A stretch of DNA of 64,000 bases from Alphaproteobacteria bacterium (GTDB lineage Bacteria; Pseudomonadota; Alphaproteobacteria; Micavibrionales; Micavibrionaceae): NCBI GenBank assembly GCA_030427385.1, contig JAUHWR010000001.1:496001-560000 (forward strand). The letters run 5' to 3'. The translations under genes were made by a program, and so were the position numbers. This document shows positions 35,305 through 44,863 of this stretch, in pieces. Each line of letters begins with the position of its first letter. The first letter of the stretch is position 1. Under the pieces are notes generated by a model that saw nothing but the letters and a program-made list of their open reading frames with translations, ran no database searches and was not told where the DNA came from.

Positions 35305-35685
35305 ATGATATCACTATTATATATCGCCGCTGGCGGAGCGCTTGGTGCAGTTAGCCGTTGGGGATTTATGAATTGGGTTGCAAGCATAACAAAAGTGGCC
35401 TTTCCCTATGGCACATTGATGGCAAATGTGTTGGGATCGTTTGCAATGGGACTGTTGATTGCGTATTTTTTAAAAAATGCAGCCTTGAGTAATGATCTGA
35501 AGTTGTTTTTGACTGTGGGGTTTTTAGGTTCGTTTACAACGTTTTCAACCTTTTCTATGGATGCGCTCTCGCTTTATTCGCGGGGCGATGTGATGGGGGC
35601 CGCGGCTTATATTTGTACATCCGTTGTGCTGTCTTTGGGCGCGGTGATGCTGGGAACTTATTTAATTTGGAAAGAAACATTATGA
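35305..35685 (+). CDS. crcB: CrcB/Fluc fluoride ion exporter
   Basis: CrcB is a dual-topology fluoride channel. Its 126 aa contain four membrane helices and the signature elements GGALGAVSRWGF, GTLMANVLGSFAMG (with the conserved Asn) and GFLGSFTTFSTF (the Phe-box). ATG 35305 follows GTAAG. It overlaps rluC by 4 bases (ATGA). I saw no fluoride riboswitch pattern in the 106-base upstream gap. Confidence 0.95.
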   Translation: MISLLYIAAGGALGAVSRWGFMNWVASITKVAFPYGTLMANVLGSFAMGLLIAYFLKNAALSNDLKLFLTVGFLGSFTTFSTFSMDALSLYSRGDVMGAAAYICTSVVLSLGAVMLGTYLIWKETL

Positions 35686-36653
35686 GCGGCGTAAAATTAC
35701 AAAAAGTGACTGAAGCGCATGACGGGCAACGTTTGGATCGTTGGTTAAAGCGTGAATTGGGCCGCGTGCCGCAATCTTTAATTTTTAAAATCATTCGCAC
35801 AGGCCAGGTGCGTGTTGATGGTAAGCGTGCCAAGCCCGACCAGAAATTAAGTGAAGGGCAAGAGGTACGCGTGCCGCCGATTTCCACAGATTTGCCCGAA
35901 CATAAGGGATTGAGCGATAAAGATCGTGAGTTTATCAAATCTTTGGTGATATATGATGACGGTGATTTGGTTGCCTTAAATAAGCCCGGTGATATTGCCA
36001 CGCAGGGCGGCACAAATACGTTCCGTCATATTGATGGCTTGTTAGAAGGGTTGAAGACAAAAAAGGGCGTTATTCCGCGTTTGGTTCATCGCCTTGATAA
36101 GGAAACGAGCGGGGTTTTATTGCTTGCGCGTTCCGCAGCGGCTGTGCGGGAGTTGGGGTTTATGTTCAAGGGGAAGGATATTGAAAAACAATATTGTGCG
36201 CTGGTCTCCCCTGCGCCTGAAATTTATGAAGGCACAATTAATGCGCCGCTTTTGAAAATGGGCGGCGAAATGCGCGAAGGTATTCGCGTGAATGAAGATG
36301 GTCAAAGGGCAGTTACGGATTATATCGTCGTTGATAATGCAGGAAAAAAAGCCGCTATGGTTGTTTTTAGACCGCAAACAGGACGCACGCACCAGATCCG
36401 CGTTCATGCAGCAAAGGTTTTAGGGAGTCCGATTATAGGTGATGATAAATATGGTTATGATCCAGAACCGTTCCGCGGGCAGCTGGGTACAAAGCGTATG
36501 CATTTACATGCTTTTAGCCTGGTATTTAAACATCCATTGACCAAAAAGCCCATCAGCATCCATGCGCCGTTACCGGCAGATTTGAAAAAAAGCTGGAAGA
36601 ACTTTGGTTTTAATGAAAAAATGAGCACAATATCTTTTGGTGCGATAAAATAA
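35682..36653 (+). CDS. rluC: RluA-family 23S rRNA pseudouridine synthase (RluC-like)
   Basis: Isomerises specific uridines in 23S rRNA. The ATG at 35682 overlaps the crcB stop and gives 323 aa, normal size; the longer in-frame start at 35613 lies inside crcB. An S4 RNA-binding domain (about 15-75, LDRWLKRELG..KIIRTGQVRVDG) precedes the catalytic domain with the RLVHRLDKETSG motif (Asp139) and GRTHQIRVHAA. Whether it is RluC or RluD cannot be settled by eye. The AsmA-like gene starts on the last base of its stop (TAATG). Confidence 0.9.
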   Translation: MSGVKLQKVTEAHDGQRLDRWLKRELGRVPQSLIFKIIRTGQVRVDGKRAKPDQKLSEGQEVRVPPISTDLPEHKGLSDKDREFIKSLVIYDDGDLVALNKPGDIATQGGTNTFRHIDGLLEGLKTKKGVIPRLVHRLDKETSGVLLLARSAAAVRELGFMFKGKDIEKQYCALVSPAPEIYEGTINAPLLKMGGEMREGIRVNEDGQRAVTDYIVVDNAGKKAAMVVFRPQTGRTHQIRVHAAKVLGSPIIGDDKYGYDPEPFRGQLGTKRMHLHAFSLVFKHPLTKKPISIHAPLPADLKKSWKNFGFNEKMSTISFGAIK

Positions 36654-37597
36654 TGAAACTACTTCTTAAAATTGTTCTGTATTTCTTTCTGGGGCTCGTC
36701 GTCTTATTTGGGCTTGGGCTTGTTATTTTATCGACCTATGGCGGGAATGCTCCAGAATGGAAAAAGCAAGTTGAGCAAATGGCTAGTAGCATGACGGGTA
36801 AGCAAGTCGCAATTGGCGATTTAACCAATGCACGTCTTTTTCCCAATATACTTTTTGATGGCAAAAACATACTGGCTATGGGCGGTATCGGTGAGGGGCG
36901 GGCGCTTCCCGGACAAAATGTGATGGTCGGAACATTGCAAGTCTCCATTCCCTTTTGGTCTGTCTTTGTAGGTAGCCCTGCTGTACAGCATTTACTAATC
37001 GAAAATGTGGTAATATCAGGCGTGGATGATTTCTTAATTGATTTCGCCCGTATTGAAACACCTGAAAATCAGCCGCCGCGTTTACGGATAGAAGGTGAGT
37101 TTAAATCGGAAGCATTTTACATCCAGATGAATTTAGAGAGAAAAAGCGGCGGGTATGGCGCTGGTCCTGATACATATTTAGAGGCGTCTATGGATGGCAG
37201 TGTGATTGAGGGGCGCGCACGCCTTTCAGGGCAAGATGTAATTGTTGAGCCTTTGCAATATATAATTAATGATACGAGTTTTAATGGGGCCATGACAATT
37301 GCGGGTGAGGATGGTTATCAGCTTACTCTTAAGCGTCAAGATACGCAATTTTTAGACGTAAAAACAATAGCTTCAAGCGATTTGGTGATATCTGGCATTA
37401 AGGGTGTTTCGGACCCTATGGCGCAAGTTATTCTGACAAATTTATGCTTGGTTAGTCATACGAATAACCTCTCTGTATCTTTATATTCCGCCGAGCCTGA
37501 AATTATATCATGTGTCGAAGAAGAGCCTGCATCCGGTTTAGCGATAGAAGAAACCGAGAATACAGATACCTTCGTTGAAGATGATGTCGTTGAATAA
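36653..37597 (+). CDS. AsmA-like membrane-anchored protein
   Basis: A 314-aa protein with an N-terminal membrane helix (about 5-28), then a soluble beta-rich periplasmic part whose start (GKQVAIGDLTNARLFPNILFDGKNI) resembles AsmA/TamB-N domains. It is much shorter than classical AsmA. The tail is acidic (EEEPASGLAIEETENTDTF). Role perhaps in outer-membrane lipid or protein traffic; inference only. It is coupled to rluC by TAATG and overlaps the tag start. Confidence 0.6.
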   Translation: MKLLLKIVLYFFLGLVVLFGLGLVILSTYGGNAPEWKKQVEQMASSMTGKQVAIGDLTNARLFPNILFDGKNILAMGGIGEGRALPGQNVMVGTLQVSIPFWSVFVGSPAVQHLLIENVVISGVDDFLIDFARIETPENQPPRLRIEGEFKSEAFYIQMNLERKSGGYGAGPDTYLEASMDGSVIEGRARLSGQDVIVEPLQYIINDTSFNGAMTIAGEDGYQLTLKRQDTQFLDVKTIASSDLVISGIKGVSDPMAQVILTNLCLVSHTNNLSVSLYSAEPEIISCVEEEPASGLAIEETENTDTFVEDDVVE

Positions 37598-38201
37598 TGG
37601 GTTGATTACCGGAGATGACGGACATGCCCGTTGTCTATGGTGTGGCAATGATCCTTTATATGTGGCCTATCATGATCAGGAATGGGGGCGTCCACAAACA
37701 AATGACATCCGTTTATTTGAGAAAATATGCCTAGAAGGGTTTCAGGCGGGGTTAAGTTGGCTAACCATTTTGCGGAAACGCGAAAATTTCAGGAAAGCAT
37801 TTGATCATTTCGATTTTAATAAAGTTGCCTTATACGATGAGGATAATGTGCAAATTTTACTGAAAAATCAGGGTATTATACGTCATGAAGGAAAGATTAG
37901 ATCAGTAATTAATAATGCACAAAAGACGATAACTTTAATTGAGGAGCATGGCTCAATAGCGGCATTTTTAGAGCCGTTTAGACAAGATTTATCCACTCGT
38001 CCGGATGTATGTAGTTATGATGCTTTAAAATCAATTACAATGACGGAGGAATCAATCTCTTTGTCCAAGGCATTAAAAAAACGTGGTTTTTCCTTTGTTG
38101 GTCCGACGACAATGTATGCTTTCATGCAATCCATAGGGATGGTGAATGATCATTTTGAAGGATGTTTTGTCCGCAAGGCGTGTGAAAATCTGGTAGAGTA
38201 A
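37581..38201 (+). CDS. tag: DNA-3-methyladenine glycosylase I
   Basis: Excises 3-methyladenine from alkylated DNA as the first step of base-excision repair. From ATG 37581 it has 206 aa, with the zinc site built from Cys18 (CLWCGNDP), H31 and the C-terminal HFEGCF, the HDQEWG motif (30s), and SWLTILRKRENFR and FVGPTTMYAFMQSIGMVNDH. It overlaps the 3' end of the AsmA-like gene by 17 bases. The start may equally be ATG 37584. Confidence 0.95.
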   Translation: MMSLNNGLITGDDGHARCLWCGNDPLYVAYHDQEWGRPQTNDIRLFEKICLEGFQAGLSWLTILRKRENFRKAFDHFDFNKVALYDEDNVQILLKNQGIIRHEGKIRSVINNAQKTITLIEEHGSIAAFLEPFRQDLSTRPDVCSYDALKSITMTEESISLSKALKKRGFSFVGPTTMYAFMQSIGMVNDHFEGCFVRKACENLVE

Positions 38202-38205
38202 ATAT

Positions 38206-39279
38206 ATGAGTGACGGCGAACAGGAAGATGATTCCCAAAAAACCGAAGACCCCACCCAGAAAAAGCTGGATGAGGCGAAAAAACGTGGTCAGGTTGCGCT
38301 GAGCCGCGAAATCAATAATTGGGTAATGTTATTGGCGGGGACTATTTTGGTGGTGACTATGTCGCCATGGATGATGACAGATTTAACCATCATGATGCGT
38401 AGTTTTATTGAGCAGTCACACAATATGCCGCAATTACCCGGCGGGGTGCGCGAATTATTGGGGGGGATATTTTTTAACGTTCTTTTGATTTTGGCATTAC
38501 CGTTTTTATTATTGATGTTTGCGGCATTTATTGGGCCATTTATTCAAATTGGGCCACTATTTTCGCCTGAGGCTTTGGCACCGAAGATTGATAAAATATC
38601 CCCCATAAAAGGGTTCGGGCGCTTGTTTTCTATGCGCTCTCTCATGGAGTTTGTAAAAGGCATTTTAAAAATGGGGCTGGTTGGCGGGGTTGGTTTTATG
38701 CTGCTTTATCCGTTCTTTGCCAATATTGATCACATGGTTGGTATGTCACAAGCCGATTTTTTGTCGGAGCTTTATATATTGGTTATCCGGCTGTTGGTTG
38801 GGGTGGTAATGGTGATGTTGGTGGTGGCGGTGATTGATGTCACATTTCAACGTCAGCAACATCAAAAGAAAATGCGTATGTCAAAACGTGAAGTTAAGGA
38901 TGAATACAGACAAGCAGAGGGTGACCCGCAAATTCGGGCAAAATTACGTCAGCTTCGAAGTGAGCGAGCGCGTAATCGTATGATACAGTCCGTACCTTCG
39001 GCGGATGTGGTTATCACAAACCCAACCCATTTTGCCATCGCCCTTAAATATAATCCCGAAGAAATGGATGCGCCGCTCTGTGTGGCAAAGGGACAAGATA
39101 ATATCGCTTTACGTATTCGTGAGGTTGCAAAAGAAAATAACGTTGTGATTTATGAAGATAAGCCGCTTGCCCGCGCATTATATGATGTAGTTGAAATTGA
39201 CCAGACCATTCCCGCCGCGCAATATAAGGCAGTTGCAGAGGTTATTTCTTTTGTGTTTAAGCAAAAAGGACGCATGTAA
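38206..39279 (+). CDS. flhB: FlhB, flagellar export switch protein
   Basis: FlhB switches export specificity from hook to filament by self-cleavage. The 357 aa have an N-terminal charged segment (TEDPTQKKLDEAKKRGQV), four membrane helices (about 35-210) and the cytosolic domain with the autocleavage site N272-P273-T274-H275. It starts 4 bases after the tag stop, far from the rest of the flagellar cluster (about 3 kb). CckA follows 75 bases downstream. Confidence 0.97.
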   Translation: MSDGEQEDDSQKTEDPTQKKLDEAKKRGQVALSREINNWVMLLAGTILVVTMSPWMMTDLTIMMRSFIEQSHNMPQLPGGVRELLGGIFFNVLLILALPFLLLMFAAFIGPFIQIGPLFSPEALAPKIDKISPIKGFGRLFSMRSLMEFVKGILKMGLVGGVGFMLLYPFFANIDHMVGMSQADFLSELYILVIRLLVGVVMVMLVVAVIDVTFQRQQHQKKMRMSKREVKDEYRQAEGDPQIRAKLRQLRSERARNRMIQSVPSADVVITNPTHFAIALKYNPEEMDAPLCVAKGQDNIALRIREVAKENNVVIYEDKPLARALYDVVEIDQTIPAAQYKAVAEVISFVFKQKGRM

Positions 39280-39354
39280 AACTTCTATACCGTTATTTGC
39301 CTTTTTCTGGCATGATAAGGGAACTAAAAAATTCATCCCTTATATTGAAATCTC

Positions 39355-41895
39355 ATGACAGAATTATTTGATCACACAAAATTTGTTGAAAAGTACGACG
39401 TTAAAAAAAAGCTGTTTCGCGATCTGAATAAGCCGGATCCTTTGAATAGTTTTGTAATGATTACTTTGTTTGTAATTTATATCAGCATTTTTCTGATTAC
39501 GATGATGTCATTAAATATTGGCACGGATGTTATTTTTCTGACAGGCGGTATTTTTTCAGCTTTTACGATTTTGACGTTTTTATTTCATAAGGTTTTTTAT
39601 TGGCGCAGCCGTGAACAAAAGCTTGATGCCATTTTGCAAAATATGTTTGAGCGTAGTCAAAATGCCAGAATCATTACAAATCTGAAGGGCACGACATTTT
39701 ACTATAATCATAATTTATCAACGTTGTTTTCAAAGCCCGATAAGCAAATGGAATTTACAAGTATCCATATGTTGGCGCAATTATTCCAAGGAAATCCGGA
39801 GGCCGAGGGCAGCTTTAGTTTGCTTTTGGATCAGGCACAGCGCGGGATGTCGAATTCAATAGAGTTATTTACGTTATTGCATGATGAAGAGAAAACATTT
39901 GAGATTACTGTACAGCCGATTGCAGGATATGAAAATTTTATTCATTGGCGCATTGAGGATATTTCCCAGAGACGTTTAATTGATAGGAGTATTCGGGAGG
40001 AGCGGGAAAAATTAATTGATTTTACCGATAATGCTCCGGTCGGATTTTTCTCGGTTGATGAAGAAGGGCGTTTTGTGTTCGTGAATGCTACCTTTGCGCG
40101 CTGGGTTGGGGAAGACATTGCCACATTATTAGAAAAAGGCCGTTTACATACCTATTTTTCCACGGTTCCTGAAAATGCCGCGCCCTATGATATTAAACCA
40201 GGTGGTGGTATACGCCAAATTGCGGAATTAAATATTAAGGGCCCCGCGGGAAAGACATTCTTCGCCTCAATCAATCAAACTGTTGTTAAAGAAGAGGATG
40301 GCCGCGTTAGAACAAGAGCTGTAATCAATGATTTGACGACGGAGCACACGATGCGCCGCGCTCTGCAAGAATCCGAAGATAAATTCCAACGTTTCTTTGA
40401 TGAAGCGCCTTTGGCGATTGCCATTGTGACACCGGAGGGCAAGATTGAAAATTACAATCAGGTCTTTGGACAAATGCTTGGAAAAGATCCAAAGGAAGAG
40501 CTTGATAGCAGTGCGGATCTGAAAGATTTGATTTCTAAAGATGATTTAAAAAACGTATTAACCCAATTGAAGCGACTGCATAAGCAAGAGCGTATGAAAG
40601 CACCTTTAGATGTAACATTGGCGCCTAAAAATCAAGGGGCTATCGCCGTTCAGTTATATGGACGCAGGTTCCGTGATAGCCAGAATATTGTTCTACATTT
40701 CAGTGATGTCAGCCAGAAAAAAGCTTTAGAGGAGCAATTTGCTCAATCCCAAAAAATGCAAGCCATCGGACAATTGGCAGGCGGCATCGCACACGATTTT
40801 AATAATCTTCTGACCGCCATGACAGGTTTTTGTGATCTGTTATTATTACGCCATAAACCAGGTGATCCGTCCTTTTCTGACATTATGCAGATCAAACAAA
40901 ATTCCAATCGCGCCGCCAACTTGGTGCGTCAGCTTTTGGCATTTTCACGTCAGCAAACCCTGCAGCCAAAGGTGCATGATATCACTGATATCTTAACCGA
41001 ACTGTCGCATCTTTTACGTCGTTTGATTGGTGCGAACATTGATTTGGAAGTTCTTCATGGGCAAGATTTGGGACTTGTAAAAGTTGATGAAGGTCAAATG
41101 GAACAGGTTTTGATCAATTTATCCGTGAATGCGCGTGATGCGATGCAGGATAATGGCGGCGGCGCATTAACGATCAAAACATATGGATATGAGAATGAGA
41201 CATCGCGTGATCTGTGGGAAGAAGAAATGCCGCCTGGTAAGTGGGTTGCTATTGAGGTGCAAGATACAGGATGCGGTATTCCGGAAGAAAATCTGGCGCG
41301 CGTTCTGGAGCCTTTCTTTACAACGAAAGATGTTGGACAGGGAACCGGATTAGGGTTGGCAACCGTTTATGGGATTATCCGCCAGACCGGCGGATATTTG
41401 GATGTGAAGAGTCAGGTTGATGTTGGCACGACATTTACAATTTACTTGCCCAGCGTGGAGCAAGAGGCTGAAGATTTGGAATATGAAGAGGTCAAAGACC
41501 TTATGCCTCAGCAGCCCAAAGATTTGACCGGAACGGCCTGTATTTTATTGGTTGAGGATGAGGATGCCGTTCGTACCTTTAGCACGCGGGCGCTCTCGAA
41601 TAAAGGATATGAGGTTCTTGCGGCGGAGAGCGGGGAGCGCGCGCTGGAAATTATGAATAGCGATGATGCCAAGCCAATTGATCTGTTGATTTCCGACGTT
41701 GTCATGCCAAATATGGATGGACCAACATTGGCGCAACGACTACGTCAAAATAACCCCAAGCTGAAGATTATATTTATCTCCGGTTATACCGAAGATAAAT
41801 TAAAAGACCATATGGGGGAAAATGTATCTTTCCTACCTAAGCCCTTTACGTTGAAACAGCTTGCAGAGAAAGTTAAGGATGTTTTGGATGGGTAA
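39355..41895 (+). CDS. cckA: CckA-type hybrid histidine kinase
   Basis: CckA phosphorylates ChpT and through it CtrA, the master regulator of cell cycle and motility. The 846 aa start with two membrane helices (about 32-55, 60-80), followed by two or three PAS domains (about 95-455), HisKA with the phospho-acceptor His480 in GGIAHDFNN, HATPase_c (NARDAMQD, DTGCGIPEEN, GTGLGLATVYG) and a C-terminal receiver (VEDEDAVR, phospho-Asp781 in LLISDVVMP, Lys in FLPKPF). This order is the CckA design. It ends in a bidirectional terminator. Adjacency to flhB suits the CtrA-motility link. Confidence 0.93.
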   Translation: MTELFDHTKFVEKYDVKKKLFRDLNKPDPLNSFVMITLFVIYISIFLITMMSLNIGTDVIFLTGGIFSAFTILTFLFHKVFYWRSREQKLDAILQNMFERSQNARIITNLKGTTFYYNHNLSTLFSKPDKQMEFTSIHMLAQLFQGNPEAEGSFSLLLDQAQRGMSNSIELFTLLHDEEKTFEITVQPIAGYENFIHWRIEDISQRRLIDRSIREEREKLIDFTDNAPVGFFSVDEEGRFVFVNATFARWVGEDIATLLEKGRLHTYFSTVPENAAPYDIKPGGGIRQIAELNIKGPAGKTFFASINQTVVKEEDGRVRTRAVINDLTTEHTMRRALQESEDKFQRFFDEAPLAIAIVTPEGKIENYNQVFGQMLGKDPKEELDSSADLKDLISKDDLKNVLTQLKRLHKQERMKAPLDVTLAPKNQGAIAVQLYGRRFRDSQNIVLHFSDVSQKKALEEQFAQSQKMQAIGQLAGGIAHDFNNLLTAMTGFCDLLLLRHKPGDPSFSDIMQIKQNSNRAANLVRQLLAFSRQQTLQPKVHDITDILTELSHLLRRLIGANIDLEVLHGQDLGLVKVDEGQMEQVLINLSVNARDAMQDNGGGALTIKTYGYENETSRDLWEEEMPPGKWVAIEVQDTGCGIPEENLARVLEPFFTTKDVGQGTGLGLATVYGIIRQTGGYLDVKSQVDVGTTFTIYLPSVEQEAEDLEYEEVKDLMPQQPKDLTGTACILLVEDEDAVRTFSTRALSNKGYEVLAAESGERALEIMNSDDAKPIDLLISDVVMPNMDGPTLAQRLRQNNPKLKIIFISGYTEDKLKDHMGENVSFLPKPFTLKQLAEKVKDVLDG

Positions 41896-41896
41896 A

Positions 41897-41944
41897 CTGA
41901 AAAATGCGAAGTGAGGAGATTGCCCCTCACTTCTGACTTTTCAG
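41897..41944. terminator. Bidirectional terminator between cckA and the redoxin gene
   Basis: Stem GAAGTGAGG (41908-41916) / CCTCACTTC (41925-41933), extended by flanking CTGAAAA and TTTTCAG on either side, so it can act in both directions. Confidence 0.8.
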
Positions 41945-41945
41945 C

Positions 41946-42545
41946 TTAATATTTCACTGAGCAACCGTAGGGCGCTGTTTGTGAGGGTTCAATCGGCTCA
42001 CCTGCGGCGAGGCTATCAAGAGCGGCTAAAACATAATTCTTTGCACCTTCGATTGTTTCCGGGCGTGGTGATGGATTGTCATCAATCGCGCCTGCATAAA
42101 CAACATTACCTTCTTCGTTAATGACAAACATATGCGGCGTAGTTTTGGCATCATACATTTTTCCGATTTCGCCGGATGGATCCATAATACGTGCTGTTGC
42201 ATGTGCGTCTACTTCAGTGACTAACTTTTGCGCATCTTCATCTGACATATTGCCCTGTTTACCTTCGGCGGAAGATACGATTGTTAGCCATACAGCGCCG
42301 TTATCAGTCGCCGTTTTTTGCGTGTTTTGCATATTTTTAGAATCATAATGCTTCATAACATAGGGGCATTGATCGTTAGACCACTCCAGAATAACGTTTT
42401 TGCCCTTATAATCACTGAGTTTAATATCATTGCCATTAATGTCTTTCGTCGTAAAGTCGGGCGCAGGTTGACCGATTTCAACCGCGGCATGCGCGGATAC
42501 AGGGGCAATCAGCAAAGCGAGTGCAAAAAGGGTTTGTTTAATCAT
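41946..42545 (-). CDS. Exported redoxin/thioredoxin-fold protein with single active Cys
   Basis: A periplasmic thioredoxin-fold (AhpC/TSA-like) protein. Its 199 aa have a signal peptide (about 1-20, cleaved after SAHA), the opening IGQPAPDFTTKDINGNDI, and an active site NDQCPYVMKHY in which only Cys60 is present, with no second resolving Cys nearby; a conserved C-terminal YGCSVKY supplies another. It probably receives electrons from or works with the DsbD-like protein encoded 37 bases upstream in the same direction. Confidence 0.82.
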   Translation of the reverse strand: MIKQTLFALALLIAPVSAHAAVEIGQPAPDFTTKDINGNDIKLSDYKGKNVILEWSNDQCPYVMKHYDSKNMQNTQKTATDNGAVWLTIVSSAEGKQGNMSDEDAQKLVTEVDAHATARIMDPSGEIGKMYDAKTTPHMFVINEEGNVVYAGAIDDNPSPRPETIEGAKNYVLAALDSLAAGEPIEPSQTAPYGCSVKY

Positions 42546-42582
42546 ATTGGGTCTCCTTTAAAAAAGTTGGTTTTGGTAAAAC

Positions 42583-44751
42583 TTATTTGTTCAGCGCCTG
42601 AGCGATAATATCAGGCGATAAAATTTGTGGTAACATCTCCGGCGCGGGGCGCTCTCCGGTTTTTGCGTCGGGTCTGCCATAGTAAATATAGATCGGGACA
42701 CCGTTGCGTCCAAATTTATTTAAATATTTTGTGATTTCTGCATCATAATTTGTCCAGTCTCCGATAAGATAAACAATATCTTTTAGCGCCATGATCTCTC
42801 TGGTTTGTTCGATATCAATGGCACGGTAATGATTGACTTTACAAGTCACGCACCAGGCGGCGGTCATTTCCACAAAAACAGGATTGTCGGTTTTTAAAGC
42901 ATCCTCCAAGGCATTTTCAGAATAGGGCGCGCCAAATTCAGGCATAGGTTTATCTTTAGACATTTCATATGTCTGAACCTCGAAAATAGTGCCAAATAAA
43001 CTGCCCCCCAACATAACCAAAGAGAGAATAATAAGAATGGTTTTCTTTAATCCGTTTGTTTGTCCGGCATGGTTGAAGATCCATATCGCAAAGGCAATTC
43101 CCAATAGCCCGATCAGTGGCATCGCAACGCCGTTCATACCGATTTGATTAGATAAAATCCATAGCAACCAGATGGTTGTTGCAAACATCGGGAATGCGAG
43201 AAATTCCTTAAAAGTCACCATCCACACACCGGGACGCGGCATGAGTTTTTGTAGAGCAGGAACAAAGGAAATGATCAAATAGGGAAGTGCCAAGCCAAGC
43301 CCCAAGGCAGCAAAAATTAACAGAGAAATATAGGCCGGCTGTATCAAGGCATAACCTAAAGCCACCGCCATAAATGGCGCGGTGCAGGGGGTGGCAACAA
43401 TCGTTGCCAAAATACCAGTCATGAAAGAGCCTTTTACCCCTTCGGTTTTTTGTCCTTGCCCAATGCTCATTAAGCGTCCGCCGATTTCAAAAAAACCAGC
43501 TAGATTTAGGCCCACTGCAAAGAATAAATAAGATAGTAATAAAATTACGACGGGATTTTGTAAATGGAATCCCCAGCCGACCTCGCTGCCGCCTGTTTTC
43601 AGTATGATTAATAAGGCAGCGATAGCTATAAAGGAAAGTATAATCCCCGCCGTATAAGCAAGCCCATGTGATTGCGCCTCGGAGCGGCTTTTTTGTGAGA
43701 TTTTGGAAAGGCTTAAAACCTTCATGGATAAGACAGGAAATACGCACGGCATTAAATTCAATATAACCCCGCCAATAATAGCAAAAAGCAGAGCGCTGAT
43801 GAGACTGACAGATTCGGCTTCTGTTACGTTTAATGAAGCGTCTTCTGCATTGTGATCAGTGTGTTCAGAAGCAGGGACTGCAATGGAATCTACACGCTTT
43901 GGCGTTATTTCATAGCCAAAGCGCGAGGTTGTGCTCTTTTCCTGAATTGCCAAAACGCCGCTGAAATCTTTAATGCGATCCAGTTGAAAGTCACCGCGTG
44001 CTTGTTGGAAAATAACGCGATTTCCGTCAATGATGGTCGAAGGCACCGCGGCATTATCTACCAATCCATATTCATATGGAAAAAATTCAAACTCGTAATC
44101 TTGCAACTGTTCGGCTGTTTTCGGGGTCTCAAGACTCAGGATTAAATTGCCGTTATTTTCAGATAATTGGCCTTTCCAGCCATGTTTGTCATCTGTATGC
44201 GGGATGGCATTTTGCGCATCAGCAAAAAATTCCGGCCCCGCTTCATCTTCGTTTAGTTTGCCATCATTAAAGCTCAAAACTTTTTCAACGCTTTCCGGGA
44301 TGCAGATTTCCTTACAGACCAAAATATCAAAACGAACGGGAATATGAATCGCGCCATCGGGAATGTCGGAGGGGATTGTTAATGTTTGCGTTAATAACGC
44401 TTCTTTTTCGTATCCATAATTCACAAGCGGATCAAAAGGCAATTTGAGGGGCGTTGGCCATTTGATTTCAGATAAAGAAAACCCATCGGGCAAAGACCAA
44501 TTTGAGCGCATTGGCTCGCCGGAATCGCCGGCATTTCGCCAATAGGTATGCCAATGTGGGCGAATGATTTGTTTAATCACAAGGGAGACGTCTTCGCCGC
44601 CTTGGATAACGCCTTTATCTTGAAAAATACGGATAAAAACATTCTGCTCTGTAGAGTCCCAATCGGGCGCGGATTCTTGCGCGAAGGCAGGGCTTATGAG
44701 GCAGAGTAATAAAGCGAGATTAAGAAAAAATTTCAAACGACAAAGATCCAT
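42583..44751 (-). CDS. DsbD-like thiol:disulfide interchange protein (DipZ/ScsB type)
   Basis: An inner-membrane protein that carries electrons from cytosolic thioredoxin to periplasmic proteins. Of 722 aa, the N-terminal periplasmic part (about 1-300, with CKEICIP) follows a signal peptide. Eight or so membrane helices (about 310-590) contain the redox Cys in NLMPCVFPV and ATPCTAPF. The C-terminal thioredoxin domain carries AAWCVTCKVN. The layout matches ScsB/DsbD rather than CcdA. It is followed by the redoxin gene. Confidence 0.9.
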   Translation of the reverse strand: MDLCRLKFFLNLALLLCLISPAFAQESAPDWDSTEQNVFIRIFQDKGVIQGGEDVSLVIKQIIRPHWHTYWRNAGDSGEPMRSNWSLPDGFSLSEIKWPTPLKLPFDPLVNYGYEKEALLTQTLTIPSDIPDGAIHIPVRFDILVCKEICIPESVEKVLSFNDGKLNEDEAGPEFFADAQNAIPHTDDKHGWKGQLSENNGNLILSLETPKTAEQLQDYEFEFFPYEYGLVDNAAVPSTIIDGNRVIFQQARGDFQLDRIKDFSGVLAIQEKSTTSRFGYEITPKRVDSIAVPASEHTDHNAEDASLNVTEAESVSLISALLFAIIGGVILNLMPCVFPVLSMKVLSLSKISQKSRSEAQSHGLAYTAGIILSFIAIAALLIILKTGGSEVGWGFHLQNPVVILLLSYLFFAVGLNLAGFFEIGGRLMSIGQGQKTEGVKGSFMTGILATIVATPCTAPFMAVALGYALIQPAYISLLIFAALGLGLALPYLIISFVPALQKLMPRPGVWMVTFKEFLAFPMFATTIWLLWILSNQIGMNGVAMPLIGLLGIAFAIWIFNHAGQTNGLKKTILIILSLVMLGGSLFGTIFEVQTYEMSKDKPMPEFGAPYSENALEDALKTDNPVFVEMTAAWCVTCKVNHYRAIDIEQTREIMALKDIVYLIGDWTNYDAEITKYLNKFGRNGVPIYIYYGRPDAKTGERPAPEMLPQILSPDIIAQALNK

Positions 44752-44863
44752 TTTGTTAAGTTATGTTGATATTCGATAGGTGTCGATAGATGGTTACATA
44801 TAAAAAGCTGTTTTATAAAGTTTTTATACGTGATTAAATTTATGTTCACTGAAGGATTTTTAC

